From: a virus
Length of the DNA stretch: 64,000 bases
Reading direction: 5' to 3' (one strand)
Virus record (IMG/VR): IMGVR_UViG_3300046804_003463
Span: 1 to 64,000 of that record
This document shows positions 36,351-45,363 of this stretch, in pieces. The notes beneath the pieces were generated by a model, which did not search any database, was not told the origin of the DNA, and saw nothing but the letters and a program-made list of their open reading frames with translations. Numbering within the stretch: position 1 is the stretch's first letter; each line of letters opens with the position of its first letter. Made by a program: the position numbers and the translations under genes.

Positions 36351-37661
36351 TTATCTTGTAATCTCTTCCCAATCCATTGATGCATAGATGTCTGAACCGT
36401 TTAGGGTAGCAGAAGCACATAATGTTAATTCGTATGGAGTGTTGGTGAAACTGTCTCTTTCTAATTGAAATTTGAATAATGCTTCTTTAAGAATATCAAC
36501 TGGTGCTGCACTAATTGTTGCACCAGTAAAACCTGATGCTAATACACGACCGCCAGTCATTGTACCGCCATCAATTTTGTATTCAACAGAAGAATTATCT
36601 CCCGCACTTACCCAAGTTCCACCTCCAGTGGTGTTGGCGCCTGCTCTTACTTGCCAATTATAAACTGAGTTATTCGTAATACCCAATATTGATAGTGCAG
36701 TAAGAATTACGATTGCATCTAAACGATTTGCTTTTAATCTTAGTGAAATAACTGGATAATATGTTCCAGGCGTTGGTAAATCAATAGGTGATCCAATTGC
36801 TGTTTGAATGGCTTGTTGAGAGCCATACAATTCATACCCACCTTCAGAAATGACTGTCGAACATATTTGCTTCATTGTTGAGTTACTTGCGGTAACTCCA
36901 GTATTCTTGATTTCATATCTTAATGGCAAAGAGGCCGTTGTCATGTAAGGTGTTAAATTTTTATTATCATTATGAAATATATGTGCGATTGTCATTTTAC
37001 CATCAACAACAAAACCACAACGAACATCACCAACACCTAACCATTCAACGTCCATCCAAAGAATGTTTGTTTTACTTACGTCAAGTCCACCAGTGTGTTC
37101 TGCACCACCACTTTGTGATGAATAACCCGTACCGTCAAACTTATCTACATTCCAATCTGATTGTGCAACTCTTGTTTCTGTAACTGTGCTTGATGTGTTT
37201 GTTCTCAATACGAAATAATTTGTTGTACCATCATTCTCAAGATAAATGCCATTACTTTGACCAAAATATCCTACTCTTTGACGAACATTTGCTTTTGGTT
37301 CGTTCATAGCAAATGTTGACATAATCAACAAAGATTTACCTGGTTGATAAGACATAACTTTTGTCGTTTCTCTGGCAACTTCAGCATTTGCGGTTGTGCC
37401 AACAGTCATATTAATTGTACTTTGGTTTTCAACAAAAGTGTATGAACTATTACTTGCTGTGTTTGATGTTACCCACAGTCCATTATCAGAAAAACGATGT
37501 GTGCTTTCAAACAAAGTAACAGGATTTACGATACGCAAACGGCCAAACGCATCTGTCAAAGTGCCAGACGGTGAAAGACGATCAGACATCATATTCACTT
37601 CATAACGAGTGAATACTTGTCCTGAATCTATCTTATGTAAGTCCGTTCTAAATTGTGCCAT
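36351..37661 (-). CDS. virion structural protein, 436 aa
   Basis: SPSGTLTDAFGRLRIVNPVT and LFESTHRFSDNGLWV are signatures of a structural protein found in many marine phages, followed by a beta-rich body ending LCASATLNGSDIYASMDWEE. Probably a head-fibre or tail-associated protein. Confidence 0.85.
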   Translation of the reverse strand: MAQFRTDLHKIDSGQVFTRYEVNMMSDRLSPSGTLTDAFGRLRIVNPVTLFESTHRFSDNGLWVTSNTASNSSYTFVENQSTINMTVGTTANAEVARETTKVMSYQPGKSLLIMSTFAMNEPKANVRQRVGYFGQSNGIYLENDGTTNYFVLRTNTSSTVTETRVAQSDWNVDKFDGTGYSSQSGGAEHTGGLDVSKTNILWMDVEWLGVGDVRCGFVVDGKMTIAHIFHNDNKNLTPYMTTASLPLRYEIKNTGVTASNSTMKQICSTVISEGGYELYGSQQAIQTAIGSPIDLPTPGTYYPVISLRLKANRLDAIVILTALSILGITNNSVYNWQVRAGANTTGGGTWVSAGDNSSVEYKIDGGTMTGGRVLASGFTGATISAAPVDILKEALFKFQLERDSFTNTPYELTLCASATLNGSDIYASMDWEEITR

Positions 37662-37664
37662 AAA

Positions 37665-37682
37665 TTAGCAGTTCCACTTTCT
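37665..37682. repeat. direct repeat, left copy
   Basis: An 18-bp sequence matching 37909-37926 at 17 of 18 positions. It encodes a vestigial RKWNC-stop just after the small gene at 37682-37909. Confidence 0.7.
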
Positions 37683-37909
37683 TATTTTGGCTTTAACTCC
37701 GGATATTTTTTATGCATTTCTTCCCTTGATAGTTCATGCATATCTTTCCACATTTTTGCTTCTTTTTTAGTTTTTGTGGTTCTAATATGACGGCCATTTT
37801 CATCATGCACATTATATTCAACATCGGCTGTTGTTCTGCCACGATAACTTTCTTTCTTAGTTATTGTTGCTTTCTTTTCTTCAACTATGAAAGACTTAAA
37901 TGTTTTCAT
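37682..37909 (-). CDS. small capsid-targeting-type protein, 75 aa
   Basis: Start MKTFKSFIVEEKKATITKK is coupled to the preceding stop (TAATG). Its N-terminus resembles T4 internal-protein targeting peptides. The rest is charged (KTKKEAKMWKDMHELSREEM). It is bracketed by the 18-bp repeats. Confidence 0.72.
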   Translation of the reverse strand: MKTFKSFIVEEKKATITKKESYRGRTTADVEYNVHDENGRHIRTTKTKKEAKMWKDMHELSREEMHKKYPELKPK

Positions 37910-37926
37910 TAGCAATTCCACTTTCT
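37909..37926. repeat. direct repeat, right copy
   Basis: Overlaps the end of the 37909-38625 gene, encoding its RKWNC-stop terminus. Its other copy is at 37665-37682. Confidence 0.7.
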
Positions 37927-38625
37927 CAGTGCTTTATTAATACGTGAATCTGGATCACGTGCTGTCTTTGCTGATGTCAGTCTACGCTTCATGCCGCCCA
38001 TTCTTGCACAGAATGATTTGCGACGATTTGCTGCTTTAGAACCAGGTTTCAGTTTGCTTGGCTTTGTTGTCACAGCCATTGACAGTTTTGAACCTGGATT
38101 CTCACGACGATATGATTCAATACCTTTACGATTCAAACCACCAGACTCAGACTTACCTTCTTTACGCTGCCATGCTGCAACTTCTTCTAACTGTTCTAAT
38201 TGTTCATCTGTCAGCGGACCATCGTCTGCTTCATAGTTCTCTTTTTTCACTTTCATCATCTTTGGCTTTGTGAACACAGGATTATCCGCACCACCAGCAT
38301 CACCTTCTCTCTCCTCTACAAATTTTTTCAGCTTTTTATAATAATCTGATTTTTCACCGATATGCTTCAATGCAATTTTTCTAGCAACATGTTTTTCATC
38401 AGTATGTTCCATTTCAACTTTAGTGCCATGTGCTACCAAATCTTGAATATCTGAAATAGACATTTTATATTTTTTTGCTAAATCATCTTCAGAAGGAACT
38501 GATTTATCAAGTTCAACTTCTTCTTTTACACATGAGCCTGGTGAATATGGTTTTTTACCAGGTACTGGTCTATGACCTGGCCAACAACGACCAGCTTCAT
38601 CTAAGAATGCGCTAAACGATTTCAT
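37909..38625 (-). CDS. virion-associated protein with DUF6321-like C-terminus, 238 aa
   Basis: MKSFSAFLDEAGRCWPGHRP resembles the targeting-type N-terminus of its neighbours. The C-terminus (KSFCARMGGMKRRLTSAKTA, DPDSRINKALRKWNC) is a frequent domain in large aquatic phages, rich in Arg and Lys. DLEQLEEV-type acidic linkers lie in the middle. Function unknown. Confidence 0.78.
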   Translation of the reverse strand: MKSFSAFLDEAGRCWPGHRPVPGKKPYSPGSCVKEEVELDKSVPSEDDLAKKYKMSISDIQDLVAHGTKVEMEHTDEKHVARKIALKHIGEKSDYYKKLKKFVEEREGDAGGADNPVFTKPKMMKVKKENYEADDGPLTDEQLEQLEEVAAWQRKEGKSESGGLNRKGIESYRRENPGSKLSMAVTTKPSKLKPGSKAANRRKSFCARMGGMKRRLTSAKTARDPDSRINKALRKWNC

Positions 38626-41147
38626 ATGTAATTTCTCTTTTTAAATGTTGTAAGTGAGATACCTTTTTTCTTCAGTTCGTCTTCTTTTTGATCACCAATT
38701 GATGCTGTAGTCGTGTCGCCTGTAAGTTCATTGATATTTTTAGGCACAACTTGTGTTGCTTTACCTTTTTTGCTTAATTTTTCACCCATGTCTCTAGCAG
38801 GAGATTCACCAGCACCCGCCATTGAAATGCCTGGCTCTATACCTTTGTCTATTGACTCTTGAATTTTTTTCTGCCAATTTTCTTTGATGGTTGAGATGGT
38901 GATGGTTCTTCTATCTTCACTTCTTCCTTCGGCAACGGGCTTGTCAAGGGCTGGTCGTTCTTTTCTTCCAACACTGGCTCTAACTTTTCCAAGTTCTTTG
39001 GCTGTTGGGGTGAAACTATTTTGTCCATAAACTGCTTCAATCGCAGAATTATCAGGTGAATGTACTTCATACAAATCCTCTTTTAGTTTTACAACATATC
39101 TCTTGCCTACTTTTGCTACTGTGCCACCTTTTTGGTGTGCTTCTTTTGCTGCTGAACCACGAATAAAAAACAATCGTGTCTTGCCATTCTTGTCTGTCAA
39201 TAGTTTTTGTTTCTTCGTTTCTTCACTAATCTTGCCTTTGCCAAAATTTGATACATTGATTGGATCACCTTTACGTTCTGGGTTAGGATCGTGTTTTCTT
39301 TTTGCACGAACAGCAGCAGCACGTTCTTTCTTTGACAACGCTGCACGTTTTTCATTTGACATGCATTTTGGTTTTGGTTCACCTGGCTCTCTTGCACAAG
39401 GACCAATTGCTTCACCCTTACTATTGATGCGTTTCCAACCACCTTCGGGATCAGTTTTGCTGAACCATTTACGCAGGTCTTCTTTAATCATGCCTCTTCC
39501 TAGTGTAAGTAGATTAAATGCACCAGGATCAGACATCGTATTCACTTCCTCTTCTTCTACCATGTCTTCTTCATCTGACTTGAGCAAACGAAGTGTGCGT
39601 GTGACTTCTTCTACAGTATCTCCTGTTACTGATACTGTGACTGCTTCATTCATCTTAGCCATTTTGCTTTGATGTGTTTCAACAGTCTTTGCAATCTTTT
39701 CTACTGGCACTAGACTACCATGCACTGAACGATGTGTGACTTTACCATCTTTACCATAACGACCAAAGCCATAATACTCAAGACCCATTGTGTTCATATC
39801 ATCATGTGTGCCGGCATCTTTATGTGGTTTCGTGTCGGTACGAATTGGTGCTGTATCTTTTTTACCTAACTCTGTAGCAATCCAACCTTTTGCTGAATCA
39901 TTCTTTGGTGGTTTACCAACAAACTTTTGTATGTTCTTGAAAATGCCGTCTAGTTCTTTTGTCTTTGCTTCTACAACTTCTGGTGGTGCAGAACGCAAAT
40001 CTTCTGAGTTATCAAACTCAACATAATTGTCACGGAATAGTTTACCAAACATTGGTCGTGCCGCTTGTACAGAATCCCATTTTTCTTTACGAATGTCTTC
40101 TGGTACTGTACGACCACCACGTTGACCACGTTCAATATTTCTCTCTTTTGATACTTCGTCGGCTGTGTTGACCATAATCATGGATGTTTCATATCCTAAC
40201 TTCTCAAGCATGTCTTTGATTTTGGCATACTTTTCTGGGTCATCACCTGTACCATTGATGATAAGACCATTACGACCATGAAGTGCAAGACGTTGACGCA
40301 ACTCTGTAACATTCTTTGCACGTTTGCGAACTGCATTTCTTTGCGCTTCTTCATTGTCTGGCATTTTCTTATCAAGACCTTCTTTGTCCATCAGATACTC
40401 AAGTGCTTTGTCTGAATTGATTTCAGTCAGACCATGACCATCAAGTGTCTTACTCAACACATAATCTTTACCTGAGCCAGGACCACCACCAAGAAACACT
40501 GCTTTGAAAATACCTTTGTCGTGAACACCTTCACGAATGATTTCTTCGTGCAATCTCATACCTTTACGTACATCATTGAACATTTGTTTGACATGTGCAT
40601 GAGACATTGATGATGGTGCGCCCTTCTTGAATGAATCAAGGTCACCACTCTTTGCATGTTCACGCATCTTTGAAGCAGAAATGCCAGTTACACCTTCAGC
40701 ATCAGGATCACGTTCACCCGCTGAGTGTACTTTGATTGATTTGAAATTGAAACGGGCACCTTCATGTGTGCCATTATACTTGTGAAGCAATCTGTGATAT
40801 TCTTCTGTACGATCAGAGCCACCAACCATGTGTAGATGAGTTACACCTTTCTTATGCAATGCTTCTGCATGGTCAAAGAATGTTGGCTTGTCTTTAGATG
40901 CTGCTGTGAAGTTCGTGCCAGGAAATGCACGTTTAGCATGTTTGACTTTTTGATCTGCTGTAAGGGGATTTTTCTTAGAGTCCTGTGAATGTGACAAGAC
41001 GATGTGATGAGAACCGCCGACAGAATCGGCAATATCTTTGACTTTGTTGACTAGTTTTTCGTGACCGTTTGTGATAGGATTCATGCGACCAAATGCTAGG
41101 ACGGCATGTTTCTCTTTCTGTTCACGTAGAAAATCTCTAAATTTCAT
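38622..41147 (-). CDS. nucleotidyltransferase/P-loop kinase fusion, virion-associated, 841 aa
   Basis: The N-terminus MKFRDFLREQKEKH has the targeting-type motif. Residues 14-165 form a nucleotidyltransferase: GRMNPITNGHEKLV (HxGH-type) and GISASKMR at 155-162. Residues 215-390 are a kinase with Walker A GGPGSGKD at 221-228 and EINSDKALEY, zeta-toxin-like. The rest (about 430-841) is low-complexity with KWFSKTDPEGGWKRINSKGE, as in other phage head proteins. The order recalls NadR (NMN adenylyltransferase plus ribosylnicotinamide kinase), but the substrate cannot be read. Expressed late (two CTAAATA motifs upstream). Confidence 0.8.
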   Translation of the reverse strand: MKFRDFLREQKEKHAVLAFGRMNPITNGHEKLVNKVKDIADSVGGSHHIVLSHSQDSKKNPLTADQKVKHAKRAFPGTNFTAASKDKPTFFDHAEALHKKGVTHLHMVGGSDRTEEYHRLLHKYNGTHEGARFNFKSIKVHSAGERDPDAEGVTGISASKMREHAKSGDLDSFKKGAPSSMSHAHVKQMFNDVRKGMRLHEEIIREGVHDKGIFKAVFLGGGPGSGKDYVLSKTLDGHGLTEINSDKALEYLMDKEGLDKKMPDNEEAQRNAVRKRAKNVTELRQRLALHGRNGLIINGTGDDPEKYAKIKDMLEKLGYETSMIMVNTADEVSKERNIERGQRGGRTVPEDIRKEKWDSVQAARPMFGKLFRDNYVEFDNSEDLRSAPPEVVEAKTKELDGIFKNIQKFVGKPPKNDSAKGWIATELGKKDTAPIRTDTKPHKDAGTHDDMNTMGLEYYGFGRYGKDGKVTHRSVHGSLVPVEKIAKTVETHQSKMAKMNEAVTVSVTGDTVEEVTRTLRLLKSDEEDMVEEEEVNTMSDPGAFNLLTLGRGMIKEDLRKWFSKTDPEGGWKRINSKGEAIGPCAREPGEPKPKCMSNEKRAALSKKERAAAVRAKRKHDPNPERKGDPINVSNFGKGKISEETKKQKLLTDKNGKTRLFFIRGSAAKEAHQKGGTVAKVGKRYVVKLKEDLYEVHSPDNSAIEAVYGQNSFTPTAKELGKVRASVGRKERPALDKPVAEGRSEDRRTITISTIKENWQKKIQESIDKGIEPGISMAGAGESPARDMGEKLSKKGKATQVVPKNINELTGDTTTASIGDQKEDELKKKGISLTTFKKRNYI

Positions 41148-41178
41148 ATCCCCCTACCTCTGCGGCAGTTGTTTACAT

Positions 41179-41192
41179 TATTTAGTATTTAG
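41179..41192 (-). promoter_or_regulatory. tandem late-promoter-like motifs CTAAATA CTAAATA
   Basis: Two adjacent copies of CTAAATA on the minus strand, 32-45 bp upstream of the 841-aa gene, whose ribosome site is GGTAGGGGGAT. A tandem late element is a good candidate for strong late expression. Confidence 0.6.
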
Positions 41193-41896
41193 TAGATTTC
41201 CGTTGCTCCTGTGCTGGCCATGACACCTTGACAGTGTATTTTATCTAGTTCCACAAGACGGTCAGGTTCAATGTTGAAGAAATGTGCATGTTCTGTGTCA
41301 ACACCGGCATCTTGAACTACACCAATGTTTCTTCTACAGACGATAGAGTAATCATCAATAAGACTTGGGCAAAATGAGAATAAACGAGTAATCAACAAAT
41401 CAGTAAATGTTTCTGCAACTTCACCTCTCATCCAAGTTGGCATTCTTTTCTTAAACACATACCTACCAAAGTGGTCATGCTCTGCTATGTCAAATTCATC
41501 ATGAAGTATGGTTCTTGCAGAAAACTTGTACACTCTACGAACAGAATGCATCAGACGTTTCATCTCAGGTGCTTGTTTCAGAAGCATCATCATTTTTAGC
41601 ATCAACACATTTTCTGCTTCACTTTTGCGGGCAACAGCAGCAAACTGTGCTATGTCTTTATCACCAGAAAAGTCAGCAATCAAATCAACAAGACCACTCA
41701 TGCTGTCATACTTTTCTTTTTCTACTGCCTCTGGTGAACCATCTGCTAAAATAACAATCGCATCAGGACATTTCTTTCTGAGTGATACAAGACCTTCAAT
41801 CGTTTGTTGTAATCTATCTTCACGACTGAGTACACCCATGTTTGGATTAAGAGCAGATGTTACAATGAATAGCTGAAGTGAAGGAATCAATGACAT
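41189..41896 (-). CDS. conserved phage protein, 235 aa
   Basis: Resembles a nucleotide-binding alpha/beta protein: LFIVTSALNPNMGVLSREDR and IVILADGSPEAVEKEKYD, with a C-terminal CQGVMASTGATEIY. This family appears next to sugar-modification genes in marine T4-like phages; it may be a glycosyltransferase relative. Overlaps the SDR gene by 10 bases. Confidence 0.7.
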   Translation of the reverse strand: MSLIPSLQLFIVTSALNPNMGVLSREDRLQQTIEGLVSLRKKCPDAIVILADGSPEAVEKEKYDSMSGLVDLIADFSGDKDIAQFAAVARKSEAENVLMLKMMMLLKQAPEMKRLMHSVRRVYKFSARTILHDEFDIAEHDHFGRYVFKKRMPTWMRGEVAETFTDLLITRLFSFCPSLIDDYSIVCRRNIGVVQDAGVDTEHAHFFNIEPDRLVELDKIHCQGVMASTGATEIY

Positions 41897-42561
41897 TCGT
41901 ACTCCGAAAATAATTTAATTGTTTTATATGTCGCTTTTGATTTCAATACATGAAGAATCGTGTCAGTAATTTCTTTTGTATCTAACAACTTGTCTTTATT
42001 CGGATGACCATCTTGCATCGGTGTATTAATGCCACCAGGATGAATACTTGTCACACGAATTTCATCCATTTGTGTATAAATCTCTTTACCAAGAACATCA
42101 GCAAAAGCAGTAATAGCGTGTTTAGACGCTGAATAAACTGCTTCCCATTCCAGTGGCATAAGACCTGATACAGAATTGATGAAGAAAATATCACTATGTT
42201 TATTCATCCACTTGTATGCTTCTTTTGTTACATACATCGTGCCTTTGACATTCAAATCAATGATTCTGTCTATTGACTCAAATGAAAAATCATCTCTGAA
42301 TAAACCCCATTGATATACGCCAGCATTGTTTACAAGAACATCAATGTGTGTACCAATTCTTTTGAATGCTTCTTCAACTTGTTTTGATTTCGTGATGTCA
42401 CATTCTATCCATTGAAATGTGTCGGGAAAGGCAAAAAGGTTGATAGATGGCTTTGTGCGTGAAAGACCATATACAAAGTAACCTTCATCAATCAGTCTGT
42501 CTGCTATATCATAACCAAGACCATAACTACAACCTGTCACCACAGCCACTTTACGCATCAT
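41887..42561 (-). CDS. short-chain dehydrogenase/reductase
   Basis: Classical SDR with TGCSYGLGYDIADRL (TGxxxGxG), VLVNNAGVY, INSVSGLM (catalytic Ser) and YSASKHAITAF (Tyr/Lys), about 224 aa. It would oxidise or reduce a sugar or cyclitol hydroxyl with NAD(P). Coupled to the cyclase gene by a 4-base overlap. Confidence 0.88.
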   Translation of the reverse strand: MMRKVAVVTGCSYGLGYDIADRLIDEGYFVYGLSRTKPSINLFAFPDTFQWIECDITKSKQVEEAFKRIGTHIDVLVNNAGVYQWGLFRDDFSFESIDRIIDLNVKGTMYVTKEAYKWMNKHSDIFFINSVSGLMPLEWEAVYSASKHAITAFADVLGKEIYTQMDEIRVTSIHPGGINTPMQDGHPNKDKLLDTKEITDTILHVLKSKATYKTIKLFSEYECH

Positions 42562-43694
42562 ATCTCCTCAAAAACATCAATCGCTAATTTCATTTCATCT
42601 TCTGTAATGTCATTTACAATCTTATAGTTGCCAATAGCAATAGGTAATGGCGCATACTGATTACCATTACGATGCTTTGTTGCATCACGTAGGCTCTCTA
42701 ACAATAACTTCATGTTGGTAAAGTCTTTGTGAAATGTTTTGAGTTTTAGTCTCTTTGCGACACCAAATATTCGTTTGAGTTGAACAGTATCAATGTAGCC
42801 ACGAATGAATGAAATACATGAACTGTATAAACAATCCAATGCTACTGCTTCACCATGTAGCAATTCAGGTATATTAGTCATTTCAATGACAGGACTGAAT
42901 GTGTGTCCAAAATCTACACACCGATCTAATCGTTTTTCCCACAGATTAGGTCCAAGTTCTGCAATCATGTCTGTGATAGCAAGATTGATGACACGAACTG
43001 GTACGGCACCATACTGAAACTTTTCATCAATCAGTATTTCTGCATTCTCTTCTAGTAGATGAAAGAGTTCTGGTGATTTGATGACAGCAAGTTTGAATAT
43101 CTCTGCAATGCCATTGATGATTTCTCGTTCACTCTGTGTACGAATAAATTTCTTGTCAATGTATGTCGCAAGTGGTGGGTAGTACGCACCAATACGATTG
43201 CGTCTGCCTAGATGATTGACACCAACTTTAGAACCTACAGAAGCGTCAACGATGGCAAGAAGTGTTGTGGGAATTTTAACGTATGGAATTCCACGGCGGT
43301 ATATGCTACAAGCAAAGCCAACAATATCCAGCAGAACACCTCCGCCAATAGCGATAATCGGTTCACGGCGTAACACTCCATTCTGTTCAAAAAAGTCTAA
43401 GATACGATCTACATTCTTCCAGTTTTTATTTTCTTCTTTGCAGTCTACACAAAGTATTTTGCAACTCAACTTGACCGCACCAAAGTATGTTGCAATGTTA
43501 TCTTTGTACAAATCATGTACTTCAGAATCAATAACAATGATTCTGCGATCACTATTCGTAATGTTTACAATGTCTTGATTACTTGGGCTGAAGATGTCAG
43601 CAGAGTATGTAAGTTTGAATTCTACTGGTAGTTCTGTTTTGACTGACCAAGTTCGTTTGAACTTGTCATAATCCATCATAAAGTCTAAACTCAT
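42558..43694 (-). CDS. sugar-phosphate cyclase (EEVS/dehydroquinate-synthase superfamily)
   Basis: The 378-aa enzyme has the NAD/zinc core: IAIGGGVLLDIVGFACSIYR, YVKIPTTLLAIVDASVGSKV and GVNHLGRRNRIGAYYPP, then AEIFKLAVIKSPELF and RCVDFGHTFSPVIEM, LLHGEAVALD. The DFGHTFSPxIEM plus LGRRNRIGAYYPP pattern looks closer to 2-epi-5-epi-valiolone synthase and related cyclitol cyclases than to AroB. The substrate (sedoheptulose 7-phosphate versus DAHP) cannot be proved from sequence. Works with the SDR, kinase and NTase next to it. Confidence 0.82.
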   Translation of the reverse strand: MSLDFMMDYDKFKRTWSVKTELPVEFKLTYSADIFSPSNQDIVNITNSDRRIIVIDSEVHDLYKDNIATYFGAVKLSCKILCVDCKEENKNWKNVDRILDFFEQNGVLRREPIIAIGGGVLLDIVGFACSIYRRGIPYVKIPTTLLAIVDASVGSKVGVNHLGRRNRIGAYYPPLATYIDKKFIRTQSEREIINGIAEIFKLAVIKSPELFHLLEENAEILIDEKFQYGAVPVRVINLAITDMIAELGPNLWEKRLDRCVDFGHTFSPVIEMTNIPELLHGEAVALDCLYSSCISFIRGYIDTVQLKRIFGVAKRLKLKTFHKDFTNMKLLLESLRDATKHRNGNQYAPLPIAIGNYKIVNDITEDEMKLAIDVFEEI

Positions 43695-44644
43695 TTCATC
43701 GCCTTACTAAACAATTTACATGCATGAACATAAAAATATTTTGCTTTGTCAATATCACCTGCCAGCAATTTGAAGGGCAGCATACGAATGAACTGTGATG
43801 CTTCAAGTATATCTATGAGTTTCATTTTATCTTCTGGTAACTCAGAGATGAAGTGTTTGTTGAATGTATCAAAGTTATTCGTGTCATCGTTTGGATTAGA
43901 TAAATTAATTCCTTTCACATGAACATTGTGGTCATTGATAAGACCATAATAACTGCGTGAACACTGAAGCACTTGTGCGTAGTCAAGGTATTTGGTATTC
44001 CACATACTCTCTTCATACACATCAATGAAAACTACACGGTCTTCTTCAAATGAGTACATGATATTCTCAAGTGTTGGATTACCATGTATATTACACTCAT
44101 CATCGTTCTTTAATTCGGAAAAGTATTCTTTCAGAACATGAAGATAACCACCCACACCTGTAACAACTTCACCATTGAAATGATATGTGCCATAATAAAA
44201 GAAATCTTCAAACTCTTTTATCTTGATAGCATCTTCAATTTTCTGTTGTATTTCTTCAATAAAATAAAGTTTTGGTGCGCCAGCAATAGGTTCTTTTCTG
44301 ATTGAGTGAAGTGTATTCAGTCCTTTCCAGACTGCTTGACTTATTTTGAAGATTTGTTCTTCACTTAGTATGTCTTTGCTAAGAATGCTTTTGATGTCAT
44401 GAAAGCCCTCTAGATATTCTAAATCAAACCATGCTTCAACGCTAGTAGAATCAACATTTACAACTTTGGGAAATAGATTAGGATATAGTGTATTGTATTG
44501 CTGTAGTTTCATTAACTGAGAATACCAACGCATGAAACCATATTCACGATTTCCTACACGTGAAATTTCCTTGCGTACAATTTTCTCATCTGGTAACCAA
44601 TAAGTTCTACTTAATGAGCCACCCTTCAATGATATAGTTTTCAT
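43691..44644 (-). CDS. APH-like small-molecule kinase, 317 aa
   Basis: The phosphotransferase loop is CNIHGNPTLENIMYSFEEDR, with a following VVFIDVYE that supplies the metal-binding Asp: this is the HxxxxxN...D pattern of aminoglycoside phosphotransferase and sugar-kinase folds, with an N instead of D after HG. N-terminal lobe begins SLKGGSLSRTYWLPDEKIVR. Probably phosphorylates a sugar or cyclitol. Confidence 0.72.
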   Translation of the reverse strand: MKTISLKGGSLSRTYWLPDEKIVRKEISRVGNREYGFMRWYSQLMKLQQYNTLYPNLFPKVVNVDSTSVEAWFDLEYLEGFHDIKSILSKDILSEEQIFKISQAVWKGLNTLHSIRKEPIAGAPKLYFIEEIQQKIEDAIKIKEFEDFFYYGTYHFNGEVVTGVGGYLHVLKEYFSELKNDDECNIHGNPTLENIMYSFEEDRVVFIDVYEESMWNTKYLDYAQVLQCSRSYYGLINDHNVHVKGINLSNPNDDTNNFDTFNKHFISELPEDKMKLIDILEASQFIRMLPFKLLAGDIDKAKYFYVHACKLFSKAMK

Positions 44645-45363
44645 TTTGCACCTAGTGTTTGCCTTGCTATCTCAATGCCGTATTCTTGTGGACTACCTAG
44701 CACAATTGTCTCTTGACTACCACCAAGAGGATTCATGAATACTTGTTTATTGGATTGTATCATACTTTGTATCACATCTGCAATATACAATTCACCATCT
44801 TTTTCGGCTAACTTGTTGTAATATTCTAAGTAAAGGTGTCCAGTTAGAAAACCATAGAAGCCTGATGACGCATACGGTGAGATTTGTTTCTTTTCTACGA
44901 TTTCAATTACCGTGTTTTCATATGCACGAACATAAGAATACTTTGGTGAATTACCCACGAACACATCAATGTACGCATCATGCTTTGCGGTCAAGTCATC
45001 AGCAATAAAATCTATACGACGACCTTTGATGATCGTATCTGCGTTATGTACAAATGTTGGTAAATGTTTGTTGTTTAGTTGTTCAATACCAATTGCCGCT
45101 GTGTGTGCTTGACCTTTTGTATCACCAATATACAAAATATTGCTGTCGTTCCAACCTAGTGGCTTGATTGCTTCAACAAGTTGTTCTTTGAAATAGATGT
45201 CTCTTTTGTTGGCGACAAGAATAAGTTGATTGACCCAACCAATGTTTTTCAAAATGTCATATATGATTGTCTTATCATTCCAAGGCAAAAGATATTTTGG
45301 TATGTCAAAGCCGACATCATGAAAACGGGTGTTATAACCCGCCATACAGATTATCAGATTCAT
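44641..45363 (-). CDS. sugar nucleotidyltransferase
   Basis: Start MNLIICMAGYNTRFHDVGFD, coupled to the upstream stop. It matches RmlA/GlmU-type NTases: loss of the classic G-x-G-T-R but GYNTRF plus PKYLLPWNDKTIIYDIL. KGQAHTAAIGIE and FVHNADTIIKG follow. It should activate the phosphorylated sugar as an NDP derivative. Confidence 0.83.
   Translation of the reverse strand: MNLIICMAGYNTRFHDVGFDIPKYLLPWNDKTIIYDILKNIGWVNQLILVANKRDIYFKEQLVEAIKPLGWNDSNILYIGDTKGQAHTAAIGIEQLNNKHLPTFVHNADTIIKGRRIDFIADDLTAKHDAYIDVFVGNSPKYSYVRAYENTVIEIVEKKQISPYASSGFYGFLTGHLYLEYYNKLAEKDGELYIADVIQSMIQSNKQVFMNPLGGSQETIVLGSPQEYGIEIARQTLGAK

Noticed and set aside
42558-43694. AroB (3-dehydroquinate synthase) as the firm name of the cyclase
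   Set aside because: The superfamily fits, but DFGHTFSPxIEM and the GRRNRIGAYYPP loop favour a cyclitol-type cyclase, and no other aro gene is near.
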